13,315 nt of DNA from Deltaproteobacteria bacterium (GTDB lineage Bacteria > Desulfobacterota > Desulfobaccia > Desulfobaccales > Desulfobaccaceae). Shown piece after piece: positions 5,986 through 11,527 of the stretch. The stretch is taken from the NCBI GenBank assembly GCA_016874895.1, contig VGSX01000074.1, forward strand, positions 1 through 13,315, read 5' to 3'. How positions within the stretch are numbered: position 1 is the first letter of the stretch; every line of letters starts with the position of its first letter. Both the position numbers and the translations under genes were made by a program. The notes below the pieces were generated by a model, which saw only the letters and a program-made list of their open reading frames with translations, did no database searches and was not told the origin of the DNA.

Positions 5986-6117
5986 TCAACTTGCCATTTT
6001 CCTGGTGGGACAATCCTGGGAATTGCAGCCAGAACAATGCTTCTTTTTCCAAAGATTACGGTAAAGCAGATACACGGCCCCAGCGATAATGGCGCCGACC
6101 AAGATGACATCAAGCAT
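5986..6117 (-). CDS. FeoB-associated Cys-rich membrane protein
   Basis: This 43-residue protein is short enough to be missed by gene callers. The N-terminus is one membrane helix (VILVGAIIAGAVYLLYR, about 4-20). A basic stretch (NLWKKK) and a short cytoplasmic tail with CSGC and a third Cys eight residues after the first (CSGCNSQDC) follow. This matches the small FeoB-associated Cys-rich membrane proteins that accompany Feo systems and may be functional relatives of FeoC. AGGAGG 10 bases before the ATG supports translation. It lies downstream of feoA1 on the same strand, about 200 bases away, and about 1.7 kb from feoB on the other strand. A role in assisting ferrous-iron passage or FeoB assembly is inferred from the family. 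Confidence 0.82.
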   Translation of the reverse strand: MLDVILVGAIIAGAVYLLYRNLWKKKHCSGCNSQDCPTRKMAS

Positions 6118-6172
6118 GGCTGTTTAACCTCCTAAGCCTCATAATTTTCCAACCGGGGTTCATAACTTCGTT

Positions 6173-6256
6173 GGGTCCCGGGAGGCGCCATCCTTAACGC
6201 CTGGATTCCCTTCCATCTATCATCCCCATATCCATCCAATGGCGCGTTCGGGACCC
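6173..6256 (-). other. Nested long hairpin between feoA1 and the small membrane gene
   Basis: Three complementary tiers are visible. GGGTCCCG (6173-6180) pairs with CGGGACCC (6249-6256). GCGCCAT (6185-6191) pairs with ATGGCGC (6239-6245). TGGAT (6202-6206) pairs with ATCCA (6230-6234). The tiers are separated by small internal loops. There is no T-run on either side. It occupies most of the 204-base gap and could be an RNA processing element that sets unequal expression of the two flanking genes, or an extragenic palindrome. Confidence 0.5.
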
Positions 6257-6321
6257 CACGAATCCTCAATCTCTTTATAGGTCTATTCCGGTCGATGCTA
6301 TCCGACCTGATTGAACGAGCG

Positions 6322-6735
6322 TCAATGTAACCGGCGGACCATGATTTTCATGGCCGCGCCCCGGCCCAGGGCGATTCTGGTCTCGTCCACCTTGATCAGG
6401 ATAAGGCCGCAACCGCAGTTATTTAAAACCTCGATGGCCTTGCCCCGATGTAATCCCATCTCTTCGAACCGATAGAACGCCTGCTTCCGAGGACAGCCGG
6501 AACCACAGGAATGCCTCCCGGACTGCACCGACACGATGACGCCCCTCTCCCCAGGCGATAAAAATCCCAAAGGCAATACGGGTTCTGTCGTTTGGCGGCA
6601 TGCCCCCGCCAGGGGACTTGCCGGTTCCTCGCCGGTTACCCTTACCATGGGGGTACCGGGAGCCATAATTTCCACTATCTCTTGGGAAGCACCCACACTG
6701 CCGCCTTCTGTACCACTGAATTGAAGAGTAAACAC
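6322..6735 (-). CDS. feoA: FeoA domain protein with N-terminal extension and Cys insert
   Basis: This 137-residue protein has a FeoA SH3-like domain in its C-terminal part (about 54-134: LPLGFLSPGERGVIVSVQSG, then RFEEMGLHRGKAIEVL, then RIALGRGAAMKIMVR). Ordinary FeoA is about 75-80 residues. Here an unrecognised 52-residue extension precedes the domain. The loop where FeoA normally reads RRRL carries an insert with Cys77 and Cys81, and CGC (107-109) follows a later strand. The start is a GTG at 6735 with GGAGG 9 bases upstream. It lies 71 bases downstream of the Fur-family gene, with an operator-like element in the gap. FeoA normally regulates FeoB in ferrous-iron uptake; the cysteines hint at metal or redox sensing, which is inference. 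Confidence 0.78.
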   Translation of the reverse strand: MFTLQFSGTEGGSVGASQEIVEIMAPGTPMVRVTGEEPASPLAGACRQTTEPVLPLGFLSPGERGVIVSVQSGRHSCGSGCPRKQAFYRFEEMGLHRGKAIEVLNNCGCGLILIKVDETRIALGRGAAMKIMVRRLH

Positions 6736-6765
6736 GGTTCAATCCTCCCTGGATTTAATTTATAC

Positions 6766-6786
6766 TGAGATTTAATCTCAATATTA
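6766..6786 (-). promoter_or_regulatory. Fur-family operator upstream of feoA1
   Basis: The core TGAGATTTAATCTCA (6766-6780) is a perfect 7-1-7 dyad, the geometry of Fur/PerR/Zur boxes. Read on the minus strand with six more bases (to 6786), it matches 18 of 21 positions of the element at 7496-7516. TATAAA (6764-6759, minus) lies just downstream as a possible -10. It sits 31 bases before the feoA1 start. Confidence 0.7.
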
Positions 6787-6806
6787 GGATAAAAAAATTA
6801 CTCCAT

Positions 6807-7265
6807 TTATTGGTTTTTATCCCGGCAGTTGGGACAAAAACCGAATATTTCCAGCCGTCCAGAGATAACCTCGAAATTATATTCCATTCCAAGGCCTTCG
6901 ATGACATCGGCCAAGGCTTCATCAAGAATGGCTATGGTCTTGTTGCACCCCAGGCAACGCAGATGACAGTGGTGCTCATGCCCATAAATGTGTTCGTAAT
7001 GCATATGCCCGTCTTTGTAAAACACCTCCTGGACCAGACTGCTTTCCACCAACAAGGCCAGAGTTCGATAGACCGAAGCCCGGGAGGAGCGCTTGCCCTT
7101 CTGGCGCAGGCGCATGATGAGTCCCTCGACATCGAAGTGTTCGTGTTCGGCGAACACTTCCTCCAGGATGGCCTCCCGCTCCGGGGTAACTCGCATACCA
7201 TTATGTATCAGGAATTCTCTAAAGGCTTCTAATCCGTTTTTATAGCGATAGATTCTCAATATCAA
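6807..7265 (-). CDS. fur: Fur-family metal-responsive regulator
   Basis: This 152-residue protein has an N-terminal winged helix (about 15-85, with RVTPEREAILEEVF and SRASVYRTLALLVE) and a C-terminal metal-binding dimerisation domain. The structural zinc pairs are intact (CLGC and CPNC). The ligand segment reads YGHEHHCHLRC. By hand alignment to E. coli Fur, the His/Glu ligands of the regulatory site are mostly kept, but Asp89 is Cys, Glu101 and Glu108 are Ala, and His125 is Gly. The start is a TTG at 7265 with GGAGG 8 bases upstream, and no ATG fits the family's N-terminus. It is divergent from feoA2-feoB and upstream of feoA1, which implies iron control. PerR-, Zur- or Mur-like sensing cannot be excluded, so the gene symbol is provisional. 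Confidence 0.82.
   Translation of the reverse strand: MILRIYRYKNGLEAFREFLIHNGMRVTPEREAILEEVFAEHEHFDVEGLIMRLRQKGKRSSRASVYRTLALLVESSLVQEVFYKDGHMHYEHIYGHEHHCHLRCLGCNKTIAILDEALADVIEGLGMEYNFEVISGRLEIFGFCPNCRDKNQ
7254..7265 (-). promoter_or_regulatory. Partial operator overlapping the regulator's start codon
   Basis: TTGATATTGAGA on the minus strand is an exact 12-base match to 7495-7506 in front of feoA2. The second half-site diverges. The repeat begins at the TTG start codon, so a bound regulator would cover its own translation start. Autoregulation is inferred. Confidence 0.4.
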
Positions 7266-7475
7266 TAAATTTCCCTCCTGTCAAGAGGATTTTTTCTCAA
7301 TTGTCAGAAATCAGACTGCCGGGCAACCTTGCTCATCCGGGCATTGAAGGCAGCCCAGCTCCCGTATCAGTAACGTATATATCCATACTCCGGCCGATGG
7401 GAGCTAAGGCGTTTACCCTCCACTACTCCAATCCCTGGAACTTTGAGCAAGCCATCCTTACAAAAAAATTCCCCC

Positions 7476-7504
7476 TTGACAGAAAAGATTTATTTTGATA
7501 TTGA
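7476..7504 (+). promoter_or_regulatory. Promoter of feoA2-feoB
   Basis: TTGACA (7476-7481) and TATTGA (7499-7504) are 17 bases apart, and TG one base before the -10 makes it extended. The -10 lies inside the operator at 7496-7516, the expected layout for repression by an iron-loaded regulator. The leader to the ATG at 7618 is about 105 bases and contains a GGCCT/AGGCC hairpin (7537-7550). Confidence 0.6.
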
Positions 7505-7516
7505 GACTAAATATCA
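7496..7516 (+). promoter_or_regulatory. Fur-family operator upstream of feoA2-feoB
   Basis: TGATATT (7496-7502) and AATATCA (7510-7516) are perfect inverted arms 7 bases apart. Within them TGAGACTAAATATCA (7502-7516) is an imperfect 7-1-7 dyad (5 of 7 pairs). Of 21 positions, 18 match the element before feoA1. It overlaps the predicted -10. Confidence 0.7.
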
Positions 7517-7617
7517 TATAAGGCCAAAGGGGATAAGGCCTCACGAGGCCAACACCTCATCAGAGGACCCCGAATTATTATTGCAAAAAATCGAAATAAC
7601 GAGGAGGAACAGAACTC

Positions 7618-7851
7618 ATGGTGAAGTCAATGCGGCATATGTGCCTCAATGAAAGAGCGGTTATCAAGGCGGTGGCGGCCAACAGAGAATTGGGCCGGAG
7701 AATCAGGGACATGGGGCTGGTGCCCGGCACGGAGGTTCTGATCGTCGGGCGGGCGCCGCTCCAGGACCCGGTGGCCCTGCGGTTGAAAGGGTTCACCTTG
7801 ACCCTGCGCAACAGCGAAGCCGATCACATCACGGTGGAGATGGAGGGTTAA
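7618..7851 (+). CDS. feoA: FeoA, ferrous-iron transport accessory protein
   Basis: This 77-residue, single-domain FeoA has normal length. The SH3-like fold markers are RELGRRIRDMGLVPGTEVLIVGRAPLQDPVALRLKGF and the final strand LTLRNSEADHITVEM. It is cytoplasmic and is thought to bind FeoB and tune its GTP-driven iron uptake. AGGAGG lies 10 bases before the ATG; the in-frame GTG at 7621 is a possible alternative. It is separated from feoB by 2 bases, so the two are co-translated. Unlike the minus-strand FeoA it has no N-terminal extension and no extra Cys cluster, so the locus carries two diverged FeoA types for one FeoB. Confidence 0.9.
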   Translation: MVKSMRHMCLNERAVIKAVAANRELGRRIRDMGLVPGTEVLIVGRAPLQDPVALRLKGFTLTLRNSEADHITVEMEG

Positions 7852-7853
7852 GC

Positions 7854-10046
7854 GTGTCGGAAAATATCACGGTGGCCTTGGCCGGCAACCCCAATAGCGG
7901 CAAGACCACCATGTTCAATGCCATAACCGGCGCCCATCAGCGGGTCGGCAATTATCCCGGCATTACCGTGGAGCGTAAAGAGGGTACGTATAAACATAAC
8001 GGCCAGAACGTGCATCTCATCGATATCCCGGGAACCTATTCTTTGACCGCCTATTCTCTGGAGGAGGTGGTAGCCCGGGAGGTCCTGGTGGACGAGAAGG
8101 TGGACGTGGTGGTGGACATTATTGACGCCACGGCCCTGGAACGCAGTCTCTATCTGGCGGTGCAATTCATGGAGCTGGGGATCCCCCTGATCCTGGCCTT
8201 GAACATGATGGATGAGGTGAAAGAGAAAGGCATCCGGATTAATAGTGCCAGGTTAAGTGAATTGCTAAAGGTCCCGGTGGTGGAAACCGTCGCCCTCAAA
8301 GGCGTCGGCAAAGAGGACATTATTCGGGAGGCAGTCGAGGTTGCCAGAAGATCGGGTCGTGAATGGAAACCGTTGGAAACATCCTACGGGCCGGACATAG
8401 ATCCCATCCTGACAGGCATGACCCACATGATTGAGGCGGCCTACTTCATGACCCAGCAGTATCCGGCCCGCTGGATTGCCCTGAAGTATCTGGAAGGCGA
8501 TGAAAAGATCATAGCTGCTGGCCGGCAGATCGGTTCCATTGCGCCCAAACTGGAAGAAATGGCTGCCAAGGTCGAGGATATCTGCCAAAGGAACTATAAC
8601 TCCGATCCGGAGGCCATTATTGCCGACTACCGCTATGGCTTTATCAACTCGGTGCTGCGACAGCCAGACGTCTTGGTCATGGAATCCCACCAGCGTTTTG
8701 ATAAATCGGACCGCCTGGATAAGGTGCTGGCCCACAAGTTTCTGGGGCCGATTATCATGGTTGCCGTGCTGTATGCCGTTTTCCATATTACCTTTACGGT
8801 GGGTGAATATCCCAAGGGGTGGCTGGAGGCCTTTTTCGGTTGGCTGGGTGGGACCTTTACCATTCTCCTGCCGGAAGGTTTGCTGCAATCGCTCATCGTC
8901 TCCGGCATCATCGGCGGCGTCGGCAGTGTTTTGAGCTTTGTGCCGTTAATCTTTATCATGTTTGCGCTGGTCACCTTCATGGAAGACCTGGGCTACATGG
9001 CCCGGGTGGCCTACATGATGGACCGGGTAGTGCGCCTCTTCGGTCTGCATGGCGCCTCGGTCATGCCCTTGATTATCTCCGGAGGACTGCCCGGCGGCTG
9101 CGCCGTGCCCGGAGTCATGGCGGCCAGAACCCTGAAGAGCCCCAAAGAACGACTGGCCACCATCATCACGGCGCCCTTCCAGGTCTGCGGCGCCAAGATT
9201 CCGGTATTCATCCTCCTGGTAGGGGCCTTTTTCGAACAGAGCCAGGCCATGATCATGTTCCTCATTACCCTGGGCGCCTGGGCCGCGACCCTGGTGGTAT
9301 CAAGAATATTGCGCTGGACGGTGATCAAAGGCGAATCCACTCCTTTTATCATGGAACTGCCCCCTTACCGGCTCCCCACCCTGCGGGGTGTGCTGATCCA
9401 TACCTGGGATCGCGCCTGGCAATACCTCAAGAAGGCCGGCACCATTATTCTGGCCATTGCCATTCTGCTGTGGGCGGCCATGACCTTCCCGCAACTTCCA
9501 GCCAGCCAGGTGGAAAAATTTGAAGAGCAAACGAAGGCCGTGGAACAAGAGGTGGTCGCGGCGGCCGTCCAGGAGAATCTGTCCGATGAGGATAAAGCCA
9601 TGCTGCTCGAGGAAAAACTTTCTGAAATCAAAGCAAAGCAGGGTGAGGCCGCACTGGAGTACTCGGTGGCCGGCCGCCTCGGTCACGCCATCGAGCCGGT
9701 GATGAGCCTGGCCGGCTTTAACTGGCAGACCAATATCGCCCTCATCGGGGGCTTTGCCGCCAAGGAGGTGATCGTCGTCACCCTGGGCACCGCCTATTCC
9801 CTGGGCGAAGTGGATCCGGAAGAGGCGGGAAGCCTGACCGAGCGGATTGCCGCCGACCCCCACTGGACCCTGCCGGCGGTACTAGCCCTGATCATCTTTG
9901 TGTTGCTCTACGCCCCCTGTTTTGTCACCGTGGTGGCCATGGCCCGGGAGTCCTCCTGGAACTGGGCCCTGTTTGCCCTGGCCTTTAACACCGGGCTGGC
10001 GTTTGTTGTTGCAGTCATAATTTTTCAGGTAGGAAGCAGGATTTAA
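7854..10046 (+). CDS. feoB: FeoB ferrous-iron transporter
   Basis: This 730-residue inner-membrane Fe(II) transporter has an N-terminal G domain. G1 is GNPNSGKT (11-18), the switch is GNYPGITVE (32-40), G3 is DIPG (57-60) and G4 is NMMD (117-120). A helical GDI-like spacer extends to about 290, and the membrane region starts near 297. The first gate motif reads GGLPGGCAVPGVMAART with Cys416, where many FeoBs have GCNVPA. The second reads APFQVCGAKIP with Cys445. A long acidic helical loop (about 546-618) sits between late helices, as in many FeoBs. The start is a GTG at 7854 with GGAGG 7 bases upstream. Its stop codon lies within the terminal repeat of an IS relic, so the last residues (FQVGSRI) may be a shortened C-terminus. 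Expression is probably repressed by the Fur-family protein encoded divergently. Confidence 0.95.
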   Translation: MSENITVALAGNPNSGKTTMFNAITGAHQRVGNYPGITVERKEGTYKHNGQNVHLIDIPGTYSLTAYSLEEVVAREVLVDEKVDVVVDIIDATALERSLYLAVQFMELGIPLILALNMMDEVKEKGIRINSARLSELLKVPVVETVALKGVGKEDIIREAVEVARRSGREWKPLETSYGPDIDPILTGMTHMIEAAYFMTQQYPARWIALKYLEGDEKIIAAGRQIGSIAPKLEEMAAKVEDICQRNYNSDPEAIIADYRYGFINSVLRQPDVLVMESHQRFDKSDRLDKVLAHKFLGPIIMVAVLYAVFHITFTVGEYPKGWLEAFFGWLGGTFTILLPEGLLQSLIVSGIIGGVGSVLSFVPLIFIMFALVTFMEDLGYMARVAYMMDRVVRLFGLHGASVMPLIISGGLPGGCAVPGVMAARTLKSPKERLATIITAPFQVCGAKIPVFILLVGAFFEQSQAMIMFLITLGAWAATLVVSRILRWTVIKGESTPFIMELPPYRLPTLRGVLIHTWDRAWQYLKKAGTIILAIAILLWAAMTFPQLPASQVEKFEEQTKAVEQEVVAAAVQENLSDEDKAMLLEEKLSEIKAKQGEAALEYSVAGRLGHAIEPVMSLAGFNWQTNIALIGGFAAKEVIVVTLGTAYSLGEVDPEEAGSLTERIAADPHWTLPAVLALIIFVLLYAPCFVTVVAMARESSWNWALFALAFNTGLAFVVAVIIFQVGSRI

Positions 10047-10176
10047 CGGAAGTTCCAGTTTAAAAAAACAGAAATTCTGGTTATCTTTTTGATATTAAAA
10101 ATTAAATCAAATTATCTGGCCCTTTTCCTACTGGGTACTCATATCGTTTCGGGGAGCTTGATTAACAATGCCTGTA

Positions 10177-10323
10177 GTAAGCGTTCAGCGGTCAGCTTAC
10201 AGCCGTCAGCTAATGGATTAAATTCAAATAGTTATCCCAAGGTGGCGGATCACTGGTTTTTCGCTTAGTTTCCCTAACCCATTGTTTTTGCTGAAAGCTG
10301 ATTGCTGAAAGCTGAACGCCTAC
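10177..10323. mobile_element. MITE-like repeat, copy 2, inside the IS relic
   Basis: This is a 147-bp direct copy of 5284-5431. The first 37 bases and the central block (GGTGGCGGATCACTGG onward) are identical except for a few substitutions, a 1-base insertion and a 2-base deletion. It has the same TCAGC-rich inverted ends. No flanking duplication is visible. On the minus strand the transposase reading frame runs directly into it (AAA followed by GTAGGCG), so it interrupts or truncates the transposase remnant. Confidence 0.75.
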
Positions 10324-10687
10324 TTTTATCTTATTGATACGATCATTACGATTTGCTCTTACTTGTCGAGCCCGTTCAGGATTGCATCTTAGCACATAAC
10401 GGACACCTGTATTCATCAAAGGAATCAGGGTCCAGGCCGAATATTTCTTTTCATGCATGAGTCTTGGCCCAACGGGCAGTGGCCGACTTGGAACCGGGTT
10501 CTATCAATCTAAAAGCCAAGCCGTCCAACTCACCCTTCAGGGCTCGCCGCAGGATATCAATGCGCTGGGGTGACAGATGGAACAGGTTGGCCAAGGTCAC
10601 CTTGACCACCTTTTTTCCCTGACGCCGCGCCTCCCGGAGCAAGATGGCCGGTGGTGAGTTGCGATTGGGAACGACATCGATATGCAT
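10324..10687 (-). pseudogene. Decayed IS1634-like transposase, N-terminal and middle pieces
   Basis: The first piece starts at the ATG at 10687 and reads MHIDVVPNRNSPPAILLRE, the typical N-terminus of IS1634/IS4-type transposases. It continues VTLANLFHLSPQRIDILRRALKGE and then jumps to RLIEPGSKSATARW, which normally lies further on, so an in-frame deletion has occurred. It stops at 10451. A second frame (10458 down to 10324) carries GVRYVLRCNPERARQVRANR, resembling a later segment of the same family, and then enters the MITE-like repeat. The catalytic core and C-terminus are missing. Family recognition of the first piece is good and of the second moderate. Confidence 0.62.
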
Positions 10688-10842
10688 GGGTATACTATTT
10701 TTGCCAAATCGCCAATTAATATAGAACAATCAATATGATATCCTGATTTTCTTGAAAATAATTTAAAACTTCCGTTAAAAAGCCGCGATCAATAACCAAC
10801 GAGCGACTGTTTTTCCGCCCGCTTGCTTTCTTCCCTTTTCTC

Positions 10843-10862
10843 TAGTACACTGCACAGTACTA
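10843..10862 (+). promoter_or_regulatory. Dyad operator of the toxin-antitoxin operon
   Basis: TAGTAC (10843-10848) and GTACTA (10857-10862) are inverted 6-bp arms centred on TGCA, 13 bases before the antitoxin start. Phd/YefM antitoxins usually autorepress through palindromes of this kind containing GTAC-like cores. No clear -35/-10 pair could be fixed beside it. Confidence 0.5.
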
Positions 10863-10875
10863 TTGGAGGTACAAA

Positions 10876-11157
10876 ATGGGGAAGTTGCCAAATATTATAT
10901 CAATAAGCGATCTCAGGCAGGATGCCGCCAAAGTTTTAAAGCAGGTGCGCGATTCTCGGGAACCTCTGGTCATCACGCAACGGGGCCGAGCGGCGGCGGT
11001 GCTGTTGAGCGTGGAGAGTTATGAGGCCGCCGAGCACGATAAAGAACTGTTGCGTCTTTTGGTCAGAGGCGAGAGGGAGATTGAGGCCGGCGAAGGCCAC
11101 GATCTGGAGACGGTGCTGGCGGAGGCTGACGCCCTCTTGGATGCTGGCCAGTCGTGA
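10876..11157 (+). CDS. Phd/YefM family antitoxin
   Basis: This 93-residue type II antitoxin has an N-terminal DNA-binding and dimerisation domain (about 6-58) with canonical ISISDLRQDAAKVLKQVRDS, PLVITQRGRAAAVLLS and VESYE. The C-terminal part (59-93) is acidic and helical, as expected for the segment that wraps the toxin. GGAGG 7 bases upstream supports the ATG. Its stop overlaps the toxin's GTG start (GTGA), so the pair is translationally coupled, antitoxin first. Autoregulation through the upstream dyad is inferred. It lies between two IS relics and is probably horizontally acquired. Confidence 0.88.
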   Translation: MGKLPNIISISDLRQDAAKVLKQVRDSREPLVITQRGRAAAVLLSVESYEAAEHDKELLRLLVRGEREIEAGEGHDLETVLAEADALLDAGQS

Positions 11158-11438
11158 ACCTGCGGTTTACCTCTTTAGCCCGGAATCAGTTTTTAGCTGC
11201 GGTGGCCTATATTCGCCGGGAAAACCCCGAAGCGGCTCGACGATTTCGCCAGCGGGCAGAGAAGATATTAAGGCGGCTGGAGGAATTCCCGGAATCCGGC
11301 CGAGTGATTCCGGAATTCCCTGACTTGCCGTATCGGGAAGTGGTGATCGCACCCTATCGGTTTTTTTACCGCCAGCGAGACGGAACGATTTGGATTGTGG
11401 CGGTCTGGCATGGCGCGCAACTGCCGAATTCCCCTTAA
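11154..11438 (+). CDS. RelE/ParE superfamily toxin
   Basis: This 94-residue toxin belongs to the RelE/ParE fold. Helical N-terminal markers are LARNQFLAAVAYIRRENPEAARRF. The final strands carry the conserved YREVVIAPYRFFYRQRDGTIWIVAVWHG. The 'yi...nP.aA..f' pattern and the lack of obvious RelE catalytic Lys/Arg/Tyr trio features lean toward ParE (gyrase-targeting), but sequence alone cannot settle RelE versus ParE. The start is a GTG overlapping the antitoxin stop. Length and frame look intact, so the module may be active. Confidence 0.87.
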   Translation: MNLRFTSLARNQFLAAVAYIRRENPEAARRFRQRAEKILRRLEEFPESGRVIPEFPDLPYREVVIAPYRFFYRQRDGTIWIVAVWHGAQLPNSP

Positions 11439-11482
11439 CTCCAACAATTCTCAATGACTGTAGTGAACCACCAGGATGACCC

Positions 11483-11527
11483 ATGACCAAAGAACAATTG
11501 TTATCAAGGATTTCCATTGATCCTTAG
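11483..11527 (+). pseudogene. Truncated start of a DUF433 antitoxin-like gene
   Basis: ATG at 11483 opens MTKEQLLSRISIDP followed by TAG. This is the usual beginning of DUF433 proteins, which continue with a GKP.I.GTR-like motif and are often antitoxins for PIN-like (DUF5615) partners. The reading is cut exactly where the terminal repeat of the IS relic begins (11524), and the stop codon is part of that repeat. An AGGA ribosome site lies 9 bases upstream. The rest of the gene is not found on the far side of the IS relic. Confidence 0.6.

Larger units (their letters stand above)
7266..7617. other. Divergent regulatory region between fur and feoA2
   Basis: This 352-base gap has no credible gene. 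It holds the feoA2-feoB promoter and operator, and a GGCCT/AGGCC hairpin at 7537-7550 with an overlapping GAGG/CCTC alternative. A TGAGAAAAAATC-like weak half-match to the operator lies on the minus strand near 7290-7300. I could not settle a promoter for the minus-strand regulator. Confidence 0.5.
10042..10779 (-). mobile_element. IS1634-like element relic with 13-bp inverted termini
   Basis: TTTAACGGAAGTT at 10042-10054 is repeated exactly in inverted orientation at 10767-10779. Inner sequences show weaker similarity. Between them lie transposase pieces on the minus strand and a MITE-like repeat. At 738 bp it is far shorter than an intact IS of this family, so it is internally deleted and dead. 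No target duplication is visible at its edges. The left terminus contains the feoB stop codon. Confidence 0.62.

Noticed and set aside
5573..6135. Plus-strand frames of 106-163 codons
   Set aside because: They run antisense through the helical-protein gene and the 43-residue FeoB-associated gene and have no family features or ribosome sites.
8265..9863. Long antisense and out-of-frame ORFs within feoB
   Set aside because: Shadow frames of a high-G+C coding sequence; feoB itself is unambiguous.
5284..10323. Composite transposon carrying the iron locus
   Set aside because: The two bracketing repeats contain no transposase and only copy 1 shows a duplication, so independent insertions are more likely.
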